Below are positions 1-6,807 of a stretch of 64,000 nucleotides of DNA, in pieces. Source of the DNA: Gemmata massiliana (GTDB lineage Bacteria > Planctomycetota > Planctomycetia > Gemmatales > Gemmataceae); assembly GCA_000531095.1 (NCBI GenBank), contig HG799467.1, positions 208,536 through 272,535 of the forward strand, in the 5' to 3' direction. A program made the position numbers and the translations under genes. The first letter of the stretch is position 1; each line of letters opens with the position of its first letter. Under the pieces are notes generated by a model. It ran no database searches, was not told the origin of the DNA, and saw nothing but the letters and a program-made list of their open reading frames with translations.

Positions 1-856
1 GGGGATTGCACACTGATTGCCGCGATCCGGTTCGCGCGCTGAGCACCCATACCACCAGATCGTTCCCCGCGCCCGGATATCGCGAGACTGCCGTCAGTTT
101 CCGGAACCGGTGGTGTCCACCGCCTCGACCGCGGGCGCCGGGATGCATTATTCGAGGTGTTGCGACCAGACACCCGCGTGCGCCGAGCGTCACGACGACG
201 TTGTGCGCGCCGCGCGCCATCAGCTCCCGGGCAGCGGCTTCCGCTTCTTCCGGTGATTCAACGGGCTTACCCGTGAGAACGGCCGCCTCGTGTTCGTTGG
301 GGCAGAACACCGTCGAGAGCCGGTACGCCTCGGCGGGTATCGTCGTGCTGGCCGGGGCTGGGTTGAACACCACAGGCACACCGGCCCCGGCCGCGAACCG
401 CATCGCGGCCAAGTTCGTTTCGACCGGCACTTCTTGCTGGCACACGAGCACCCGCGCCGATTCGATCGCACCGCGTGTCGCGTCCACATCGGTCGGAGCG
501 AGTAGCCCGTTGGCCCCGGGCGTCACGGCGATCGTGTTGCGCCCCGCGTCGTCGACCGTGATGACGGCCGTACCGGTGGGAACGCCGTCTGTTGAAGTGA
601 CGCGACGGGTATCAATGCCTTCGGTGCGGAGGTGCGCGAGCATGTCGCGACCGAACAGATCGTTCCCGACGCGCGCAACGAGTACGACGTCCGCCCCGAG
701 ACGCGCAGCCATCACCGCCTGGTTCGCGCCCTTGCCCCCGTACCCCATCGTGAACCGGTGGGCGTGGAGCGTTTCTCCCGGCACGGGGAGCCGGGTCGTG
801 TAAGTGTTCAGGTCCAGGTTCGCGGAACCGACAACGCAAATCTTGGGAGGGGACAT
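1..856 (-). CDS. rbsK: Ribokinase (PfkB family), partial, frameshifted near the left edge
   Basis: Phosphorylates D-ribose to ribose 5-phosphate with ATP in the cytoplasm. The minus-strand frame opening at ATG 856 gives the PfkB start CVVGSANLDLN and the GYGGKGANQAVMAARLG substrate and nucleotide signature, then CPNEHEAAVLTG in the middle. Past about position 145 the frame is lost. The ATP-site segment AVEAVDTTGSG appears in a second frame near 105-140, and the C-terminal ANRIAAISVQS in yet another frame near position 10-45. At least two or three indels are therefore needed to restore the protein. The gene runs off the window. The indels sit at the window edge, so contig-end sequence errors are as likely as pseudogene decay. 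Confidence 0.85.
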   Translation of the reverse strand, partial: MSPPKICVVGSANLDLNTYTTRLPVPGETLHAHRFTMGYGGKGANQAVMAARLGADVVLVARVGNDLFGRDMLAHLRTEGIDTRRVTSTDGVPTGTAVITVDDAGRNTIAVTPGANGLLAPTDVDATRGAIESARVLVCQQEVPVETNLAAMRFAAGAGVPVVFNPAPASTTIPAEAYRLSTVFCPNEHEAAVLTGKPVESPEEAEAAARELMARGAHNVVVTLGARGCLVATPRIMHPGARGRGGGHHRFRKLTAVSRYPGAGNDLVVWVLSARTGSRQSVCNP

Positions 857-901
857 GACGAAAATCCGCGCGGGTGCGCCCGCGGTTGGGGCCGGGAGTG
901 G

Positions 902-1321
902 TTACACTACGCGCGAGTCTACACCCAGTTCCCCCAACAGCGCACGCACTTTTCCGCCGATCAGGTCGCGGACCTTGCGGAACTCTTCGGGCGGCATCTC
1001 GCGCGGGTCCGGAATCTGCCAGTCGAACCGGTGCTTCGCCCGCACGAGCGGGCACGCATCCCCGCACCCCATCGTCACGGCCGCGTCGATCTCGGTACCG
1101 TTGAAGTCGTCCAGCCCCTTCGAGGCGTGCGTGGTCAGGTCGTACCCGAGTTCGGCCATCGCCGCGACCGCCTTCGGGTTCACCTTCCCGCTCGGGCGGC
1201 TGCCGGCGGACAGCGCCTCCACCGCGTCCCCGCCGTACATGCTGGCGAACGCCTGGGCCATCTGGCTGCGGTTACTGTTCTCCACGCACACGAACAGCAC
1301 GCGGATCTTGCGGTCGCTCAC
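902..1321 (-). CDS. arsC: Arsenate reductase, low-molecular-weight phosphatase type
   Basis: Reduces arsenate to arsenite using an LMW-protein-tyrosine-phosphatase fold. The 139-residue protein has the P-loop C-V-E-N-S-N-R-S (Cys12 to Arg18, a CX5R motif), the resolving cysteines in MGCGDACP (Cys86 and Cys90) and the late Asp-Pro in IPDPREMP. The GTG start at 1321 overlaps the stop of the upstream aquaporin gene by 4 bases (GTGA), which implies translational coupling. The Cys spacing (C-x3-C) resembles the actinobacterial/planctomycete ArsC group more than Staphylococcus ArsC, so the electron donor (thioredoxin or another thiol) is not decided by sequence. No arsR or arsB is adjacent. Confidence 0.9.
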   Translation of the reverse strand: MSDRKIRVLFVCVENSNRSQMAQAFASMYGGDAVEALSAGSRPSGKVNPKAVAAMAELGYDLTTHASKGLDDFNGTEIDAAVTMGCGDACPLVRAKHRFDWQIPDPREMPPEEFRKVRDLIGGKVRALLGELGVDSRVV

Positions 1322-1989
1322 GAGCAGGCTCCGTTTCGGCAGCAGCCGGGTTGTTGGATGAGTGCGCACGTCGGAATCGCGATCACCGCCCCGAGGAGCG
1401 GGGCGGCGATGTAAACCCACAGGTGTTCCGTGCTCCCGGATACGAGCGCCGGGGCGAGCGACCGGGCCGGGTTCATACTCGCGCCGGAGATCGGCCCGGC
1501 GAACAGTGCTTCCAGAGCGATCACCGCGCCCACAATTACGCCCCCGAGCGCGCGCACCGAGGGCTCCGCGACCGTGACCGCGAGAACGACGAACACGAGC
1601 ACCGCCGTGAGCCACACTTCGAGTACGAATGCGTGCCACGGCGGGCCGTGCGGGAGCGTCGCCCCGAGCGTGGCGTGGTGCGGGTACATGGCAAACAGAA
1701 GGGCACTGGCCGCGAGCGCCCCCGCGAACTGCGCGAGAACGAACGGCGCCACCCGGCGCCCGGGGACGCGGCGCGCGAGCCACAGCCCCACCGTGACGGC
1801 CGGGTTCAGGTGTGCCCCCGACACGCTCCCGACCGCGTAGGCCATCACCAGCACCACGAGGCCGAACGTGAGTGCGACCCCGATGTGCCCGATCTTGCCC
1901 GGGTTCACGGAATCGAACACAATCGCGCCCGTGCCCGCGAAGACGAGAACGAACGTACCGAACAGTTCGGCGAACAGACGACGCGACAC
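1318..1989 (-). CDS. Aquaporin (MIP family), probable arsenite channel
   Basis: Six-helix inner-membrane channel of 223 residues with both half-helix motifs, SGAHLNPAV and SGASMNPARS. By my alignment to E. coli AqpZ the selectivity filter keeps the Phe and Arg, but the His and Thr positions are both Ala, which would widen the pore toward uncharged solutes such as glycerol or As(OH)3. The C-terminus ends in a short Cys-rich tail (QPGCCRNGACS) not seen in AqpZ, a possible As(III) contact. It is translationally coupled to arsC (stop and start overlap), as in the Sinorhizobium aqpS-arsC arrangement, so arsenite made by ArsC could leave down its gradient. The arsenic role is inferred from context. 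Confidence 0.85.
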   Translation of the reverse strand: MSRRLFAELFGTFVLVFAGTGAIVFDSVNPGKIGHIGVALTFGLVVLVMAYAVGSVSGAHLNPAVTVGLWLARRVPGRRVAPFVLAQFAGALAASALLFAMYPHHATLGATLPHGPPWHAFVLEVWLTAVLVFVVLAVTVAEPSVRALGGVIVGAVIALEALFAGPISGASMNPARSLAPALVSGSTEHLWVYIAAPLLGAVIAIPTCALIQQPGCCRNGACS

Positions 1990-2116
1990 GGGCGGACCTC
2001 ATTGTGGGGTGCGCCCATTGTAGGCCGGAGTCTGCCCACAGTCAGGGCATCGGGCTTCAACGATCCGCCCCCGTTCACTACAGTGTCCGCACCCACACCA
2101 CCAACCCCGGCCCCAT

Positions 2117-2578
2117 ATGCAACCTCAGTTTCCGGATCGATACGCACACGATCACCCGCCCGTGCGCAACGTGAACGAGGTCGTCACTGCGGATCTTTCG
2201 TGGGGCGCATGGGCCGCCGACCGCGTGGCCGGCGTGGTCGGGTCGTGGTGGTTCATCGGCACCCAGTCGGCACTGCTCCTGTCGTGGGCGGCACTGAACG
2301 CGGTCGCGTGGATGGAGCACTGGGATCCGTACCCGTTCATCCTGATGAACCTGTTCCTCTCGCTCCAGGCCGCGTACACCGCGCCGATGATTATGATGAG
2401 CCAGAACCGCGTCGCCGCGATGGACCGCGTGCGCGCCCAGAACGATTATGAGATCAACCTGAAGGCCGAGGAAGAGATCCGCGTCGTCCTGGAGCACCTG
2501 GAAGCCCAAAGCGTGCTCCTGCGACAATTACAGCAGGAAGTGCGCGAGATGCGGGCGCAACTCGGGAAGCCCGAGTAA
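2117..2578 (+). CDS. DUF1003 membrane protein
   Basis: 153 residues. Matches the DUF1003 pattern: two predicted membrane helices (about residues 40-62 and 73-95) followed by the family signature APMIMMSQNR and the D-Y-E-x-N-x-K-A-E-x-E-I stretch. The C-terminal third is a charged helix, probably a coiled coil (leucines at heptad spacing, about 115-150). The molecular function of this family is not established. It is transcribed divergently from the aquaporin-arsC pair, and the shared 127-base gap should hold both promoters. It ends 6 bases from the end of the convergent acetyltransferase gene. Confidence 0.8.
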   Translation: MQPQFPDRYAHDHPPVRNVNEVVTADLSWGAWAADRVAGVVGSWWFIGTQSALLLSWAALNAVAWMEHWDPYPFILMNLFLSLQAAYTAPMIMMSQNRVAAMDRVRAQNDYEINLKAEEEIRVVLEHLEAQSVLLRQLQQEVREMRAQLGKPE

Positions 2579-2584
2579 GCTCGA

Positions 2585-3178
2585 TTACCCCTTCTCGAAC
2601 GCCGCGAGTCGGGCGAGCAGGCCGTCTTTCACGCGCGGCCAGTCGGTGGTAGTAATCGCGAACAGCACGCTGTCACGGATGCGCCCGCCGCGCGTAATCA
2701 TGTGCGAGCGCAAAACGCCCTCGCGCGTGGCACCGAGTTTGGCGATCGCGGCCTGCGAGCGCGTGTTCCGGAAGTCGGTAAGGAGCTGCACGCGATTCAG
2801 CCCGAGCGTGTCAAATGCGTGGGCGAGGAGGAGAAGTTTACACTCCGGGTTCACCGCGCTGGCCCACTGATCGGGGCGGTACCACGTCCACCCGATCTCG
2901 ACGCGCTTGTGCTGCGGAACCGGGTCCAGGTAACTCGTGCCGCCGATCAGTTCCCCACTGGATAGCAGCCGAACAGCAAACGGGACGCGCTTACCGGCGT
3001 CGCGCAGCGCGAGGGCGTCGTTGAACACGCCGTCGAAGCCCGCGCCGCTCCCGAGCACGGTCATGTGTTCCCAGATATTGTCGTCGGCAGCCGCGCCGCG
3101 CAGCCCCTCACGGTGCTCCTCTGTGAGTGGTTCCAGGCGGACCCATCGCCCCGTCAAAACCGGTGCCGTAATCTCCAT
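2585..3178 (-). CDS. GNAT N-acetyltransferase, RimJ/RimL type
   Basis: 197 residues with the layout of the RimJ/RimL-like GNAT group: LTGRWVRLEPLTEEHREGL at the start, the central beta-strand IGWTWYRPDQWASAVNPE, and the acceptor-side segment LNRVQLLTDFRNTRSQAAI followed by LGATREGVLR. It transfers acetyl from acetyl-CoA to an amine, either a protein N-terminus or a small molecule; the substrate cannot be read from sequence. Convergent with the DUF1003 gene and upstream-adjacent to the small hypothetical gene on the same strand. Confidence 0.8.
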   Translation of the reverse strand: MEITAPVLTGRWVRLEPLTEEHREGLRGAAADDNIWEHMTVLGSGAGFDGVFNDALALRDAGKRVPFAVRLLSSGELIGGTSYLDPVPQHKRVEIGWTWYRPDQWASAVNPECKLLLLAHAFDTLGLNRVQLLTDFRNTRSQAAIAKLGATREGVLRSHMITRGGRIRDSVLFAITTTDWPRVKDGLLARLAAFEKG

Positions 3179-3197
3179 CGATGGCGCTCCGTTAGTT

Positions 3198-3527
3198 TCA
3201 CCCGCGAGTGTGGTGAATCAGATCGCGTTCCGTGTTGTAGCACTCCAAAGAGTAAGGGATACCCGCCGCGGTGAGTGGTTCGGTGACGCGCGGTAAATTA
3301 GCGCAAACGTCTGCGACAGAGCCGTGAATCAACACGTACTCCGGTTCCACCGCAGACCGCTCGATCACCAGCTCCGCGAACTCACACGTAATCTCGTAAT
3401 TGGTCCACGAGCACTTCCGCACGTCCCAACCGGAACGCGCGAACGCTCGCGCCACGAATTCCGGCGACCGGGACGTGTGTAGCGAACCGAACACGTTCGA
3501 TTCGTCCGGGAGTGCGGGACCGTCCAC
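3198..3527 (-). CDS. Hypothetical protein, coupled to the PhyH-type dioxygenase gene
   Basis: 109 residues and no family recognised. It starts with GTG at 3527, one base after the stop of the upstream dioxygenase gene, so the two are almost certainly co-translated. The sequence is a mixed alpha/beta soluble protein with a segment SPEFVARAFARSGWDVRK near the N-terminus and ERSAVEPEYVLIHGSVADV in the middle. The spacing suggests a small two-layer domain. No signal peptide or membrane segment. GC3 and codon use look like the neighbours, which supports a real gene. Confidence 0.6.
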   Translation of the reverse strand: MDGPALPDESNVFGSLHTSRSPEFVARAFARSGWDVRKCSWTNYEITCEFAELVIERSAVEPEYVLIHGSVADVCANLPRVTEPLTAAGIPYSLECYNTERDLIHHTRG

Positions 3528-3528
3528 G

Positions 3529-4362
3529 TTACTCCTCGTTCGGCCGGGCGCGGTTGTTCCAGTGCGCCGGAGTTTCGCCGCGAACGACCACGCCTTTGTC
3601 GTGCCAGCCCATGTACGCGCGCACGTCGCCGGGGGTGTACCGGAGCGTCAGCCCGCACCGGCGGCGGCCGCTGGTGTTCGCGTCGGACCCGTGGAGCAAC
3701 AGATCGGAGTGGAGCGAAGCTTCGCCGGCCTTCAGCTCCACGAACACCGGGGCGCCGTACTTCTCCACTTCGGGTACGGTCTGGTTCAGGATGTTGCTCT
3801 CGTCCGTTTCGCTCAACTGGTACGTGAGGTGGCCCAATCCCTGGGTTCCCGAAATGTACTTCATGCAGGCGTTCCCGCGGTCCGCGTCGTCGATCGCGAG
3901 CCACACGGTAACGGCCTTGCTCGGCGTGAGCGGCCAGTAGCTCGCGTCCTGGTGCCAGCTCACCGTTTTGCCGTCCCGGGGCATTTTGCAGAAGAAGTGC
4001 GAGCCCCACGCGACCACACTCTCCCCGAGCAGGTCCGACACGATCGCGACGATCCGCGGGTTCGTGAGCACGTCCCACACGCGCCCGTGGCGCAGGTGCG
4101 CCGAGCTGATCGAGTAACTGTCCTTGCCTTCCGACATGTACTTCGCGAGCAGGTTATCGAAGTATGTTCGTAGCCCCGCGACCTCATTCTCACTGAAAAT
4201 GCGCAGCGGGAGAATGTACCCGGTGCGGTTGAAGTGCTCGACCTGCTCGCGCGTGAGCACCTTCGGGTTCGTGTTGGTGCAGGTATGGAACGACAAATCG
4301 CGCTCGATCTGTTGCAAATCGTCCTGGCCCGGGATCGTCTGGAAGGTGTTCGGTGTGTTCAT
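3529..4362 (-). CDS. Phytanoyl-CoA dioxygenase family (PhyH) oxygenase
   Basis: 277 residues. Iron(II)/2-oxoglutarate-dependent oxygenase with a double-stranded beta-helix. The first His and Asp of the metal triad are in SWHQDASYWPL, and the distal His is probably in LLLHGSDANTSGRRRCGLT, where the Arg would bind 2-oxoglutarate. The start at 4362 (MNTPNTFQTIPG) is chosen because a longer in-frame extension upstream is Arg/Pro-rich and runs into the repeat region. Substrate unknown; family members hydroxylate lipids, amino acids or natural products. The coupled 109-residue protein downstream may be a partner. Confidence 0.85.
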   Translation of the reverse strand: MNTPNTFQTIPGQDDLQQIERDLSFHTCTNTNPKVLTREQVEHFNRTGYILPLRIFSENEVAGLRTYFDNLLAKYMSEGKDSYSISSAHLRHGRVWDVLTNPRIVAIVSDLLGESVVAWGSHFFCKMPRDGKTVSWHQDASYWPLTPSKAVTVWLAIDDADRGNACMKYISGTQGLGHLTYQLSETDESNILNQTVPEVEKYGAPVFVELKAGEASLHSDLLLHGSDANTSGRRRCGLTLRYTPGDVRAYMGWHDKGVVVRGETPAHWNNRARPNEE

Positions 4363-4463
4363 CGCACAGCTCGGTGGGGAGAGATGCGGGAATTTTACTC
4401 GGTCGCGCGCATCGCGTCTTGTGGGTATCCGCGCCGCGCTCCTACGATGGCGGGGGAGCGGAG

Positions 4464-4592
4464 AACCTCCCCCCATCCCCCTCTCTATAAGGGAAGGGGT
4501 GAAGGCGCGTGGTGTCTTCGATGATAAGAGTCACGCCTACCACTGAAACAGTCTGCTCCCCTTCCCTTTAGGAGGGGACGGGGTAGGTCTTT
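4464..4592. repeat. GC-rich hairpin repeat pair (CCCCTCCCT...AGGGAAGGGG family)
   Basis: The gap between the PhyH gene and the LCCL gene holds two inverted copies of a short C-tract/G-tract repeat: AACCTCCCCCCATCCCCCT with its hairpin at 4464-4500, and the reverse copy ending GGACGGGGTAGGT at 4556-4592. Each copy is itself a small hairpin, and the pair forms a larger one. The same family recurs at 14695-14733 and, in at least six copies, inside tilS at 41408-41755. Confidence 0.7.
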
Positions 4593-4605
4593 TAGGCTTC
4601 AAACG

Positions 4606-5250
4606 ATGAGTGACGACAGCGACCTACTCGGTCTGGACGATCTGCCCGACGAGGCCCGGAGCGCGGTGGACGCGGCCGAGCGCGCGGTCGCGGAGGTGCG
4701 CGAGCGCGCGGACTACGAGTCCGCCCAGATCCGCGCCGCGGCCGAGCGGGAGTGCGACGCGATCCGCGCCCGGGCCGAAGCGGAACTCGCCGCGGTGCAG
4801 CACGCCACCACGCGCGAACTCGCGCCGCTCGTGCGCGGGCTGCTCGACCAGCTCCGAGAGTTTCAGCAGCGGTACGCGCGCGAGGGGTTGCTCGATGAAG
4901 CGCTCGCGATCCGCGCCCGCGTGCGGCAATTGCGAGGTGACTTGCTCGGCGTGCGGCCCGACCCGGGCACCCTCACTGAGTTCACCCCGAGCGACATCGG
5001 GCGCACGGTCCTGATCGAAGTGACCGGGCGCACCGACGGCAACGTGTGGGGTACCGACGTCTACACGGCCGATTCGCGCCTCGCGTCCGCCGTGGTCCAC
5101 GCCGGGGTCGTGCGGGCCGGCGAGCGCGGGCTGGTCCGCGTCACGATCCTCGACGGCGCGGACCTCGGCTACACCGGCAGCGCCCGCAACGACATCATCA
5201 GCTTCGACTACGCGACCTACCCGATCGGGTACCGCGTCGAGCGCGTTTGA
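4606..5250 (+). CDS. Coiled-coil protein with C-terminal LCCL domain
   Basis: 214 residues in two parts. Residues about 10-125 are a long charged helix rich in Ala, Glu and Arg, predicted coiled coil. Residues about 130-213 read as an LCCL domain: the GNVWGTDVYTADSRLASAVV segment, then HAGVVRAGERG, then the YTGSARNDIISFDYATYPIG ending. LCCL domains were first named in eukaryotic secreted proteins, and planctomycetes carry many. There is no signal peptide, so the protein appears cytoplasmic. Function unknown. Followed 58 bases later by the TIGR02996 gene on the same strand. Confidence 0.75.
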   Translation: MSDDSDLLGLDDLPDEARSAVDAAERAVAEVRERADYESAQIRAAAERECDAIRARAEAELAAVQHATTRELAPLVRGLLDQLREFQQRYAREGLLDEALAIRARVRQLRGDLLGVRPDPGTLTEFTPSDIGRTVLIEVTGRTDGNVWGTDVYTADSRLASAVVHAGVVRAGERGLVRVTILDGADLGYTGSARNDIISFDYATYPIGYRVERV

Positions 5251-5308
5251 AGCTCCGGGTGGCGGGAACCGGCGCGCCTTTCCACCGAGAACGTGACCCG
5301 GAGCCGAT

Positions 5309-5938
5309 ATGGAACACCCCGACTGGTCGGCGCTCATGGCCGCGATCCTGGCCGACCCCGACGACGACACGGTGCGCCTGGCTGCGGCCGATTTTCTTGA
5401 TGAGAACGGCGACGGCGACCGCGCCGCGTTCATCCGCCTCCAGTGCGCACTGGCGCGACTGGAGGCGGATGAACGCGGCGAAACGCCCGAAGCAGATGAA
5501 CTACGAAAGAAGGAACGCGCGTTCCTGGGGCCGCTATCCCTTTTCCGGCCGCTCTGGGCGGCGGAAACGTGCCCCGAGTTGGTGCGCATGCCCCCACCGG
5601 CAAGCGCGGGGCCGTCACTCGCGATGCCACAGGTCGAAGGCGCTTACCGGCTGACGTGGGAGCGGGGGTTCGTCTCGAAGGTGCGATGCCCGGCGGTGGA
5701 GTGGCTCCGGCACGGCGTCGCAATCCGCGCCCGCCAGCCGGTGTACGAGGTCGCGCTCACGGACTGCTACCGGGCCGCCCGCGACACGTGGTACGAGCAT
5801 CTCGACGCGCTCCGCGGGCTGCGGTTCGTCGAACTCGCTTCCGGCGGCAGAGTCACGGTCGAATGGCTCCGGTCATGGCTGCCGGAATCCAACGTGTTCG
5901 TGTCGCCGAGCACCGGGGCGGGCTACCAAAGCAGTTGA
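5309..5938 (+). CDS. TIGR02996 (repeat-companion) domain protein
   Basis: 209 residues. The N-terminus (about 1-50) matches the TIGR02996 domain, a family expanded in Gemmata: DWSALMAAILADPDDDTVRL, then AAADFLDENGDGDRAAFIRL. The rest (about 60-209) has the Trp/Leu/Arg-rich composition typical of this paralogous family, with a degenerate leucine-rich-repeat feel (LRGLRFVELASGG). Role unknown. It is one of the clearest taxonomic markers in the window. Confidence 0.85.
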   Translation: MEHPDWSALMAAILADPDDDTVRLAAADFLDENGDGDRAAFIRLQCALARLEADERGETPEADELRKKERAFLGPLSLFRPLWAAETCPELVRMPPPASAGPSLAMPQVEGAYRLTWERGFVSKVRCPAVEWLRHGVAIRARQPVYEVALTDCYRAARDTWYEHLDALRGLRFVELASGGRVTVEWLRSWLPESNVFVSPSTGAGYQSS

Positions 5939-5980
5939 GGCGAAGGGCGCGCCTTTCGCCTCGTTCGGTGGTGTCTCAGC

Positions 5981-6556
5981 CTACTTGCCTTCCTTCGAGC
6001 GCCGGAGGTACTTGCCGTCTTCGGTCTGCACCTCGATCAGTTCGCCCTGTGTGATGAACGACGGCACCTGAATCACCAGACCCGTTTCCAGCGTGGCCGC
6101 TTTCGTCTGCGCGGCGGCGGTCGCGCCCTTGATACCCGGTTCCGTCTCGGTCACCTTCAGCGTGACGGTCTGGGGCAGTTCCATCGACAGTGCCCGGCCG
6201 TCGTAGAACGTGATCTTCACGTCGTCGTTCTCGCGCAGGTACTTCATCATGTCGCCGACCATGTCGCCCGACAGCGTCACCGGCTCGAACGACTCCTTGT
6301 CCACGAACACGAAGTCTTCGCCGTCCTTGTACGAGTACGTGTAGTCCTTGGTGTCGAGGTACACCACGTCCACCTTGTGGTCGGGGTGGACCCGCTCGTC
6401 GGTGATGGCCCCGGTGGTCATGTTCTTGAGCTTCAGGTACAGGATCGCGCGCCAGTTCCCCGGCGTGTTGAGGTCGCGATCGAGGCAGTAGAAGAGGGTG
6501 CCTTCCATGTTCAGCACCATGCCCCGCCGGATGTCGATCATCTTCGTCGCCGCCAC
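5981..6556 (-). CDS. efp: Elongation factor P
   Basis: Relieves ribosome stalling at polyproline. 191 residues from a GTG start at 6556, preceded by GGAGG 8 bases upstream. This start gives AATKMIDIRRGMVL, matching EF-P N-termini; a longer in-frame extension lacks similarity. Three beta-barrel domains fit the length. The tip loop reads NTPGNWRA, so the residue at position 34, where E. coli has the lysylated Lys, is Asn. No lysine or arginine is available there for EpmA- or EarP-type modification. Convergent with the TIGR02996 gene. Confidence 0.93.
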   Translation of the reverse strand: MAATKMIDIRRGMVLNMEGTLFYCLDRDLNTPGNWRAILYLKLKNMTTGAITDERVHPDHKVDVVYLDTKDYTYSYKDGEDFVFVDKESFEPVTLSGDMVGDMMKYLRENDDVKITFYDGRALSMELPQTVTLKVTETEPGIKGATAAAQTKAATLETGLVIQVPSFITQGELIEVQTEDGKYLRRSKEGK

Positions 6557-6807
6557 TGGAAGCCTCCGTTTAAGGGAGCCCACGTCCGTGTGGGCGGTCC
6601 CGGTGTGTGAAACGCTCAACCGTTGTTCTAGCAGACTCACGCCGGGCGGAGAAGGGAACGCGGCCCGCCGGTTCGGTGTTTCATACCCGCGAACGCGAGC
6701 CCGGTTCGCGCCCGCCCCCGAAACACCGAACACGAGCCTTTCGGGGCTGACTCCGCGCACCCGCCCCCTTACACTGCCGTAACCCACGACACCCCGGAGG
6801 TGCCCCG

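Noticed and set aside
1351-2451. Plus-strand open frame of 366 codons across the aquaporin gene
   Set aside because: Biased Arg/His/Glu/Pro composition and complete overlap with better-supported genes on both strands.
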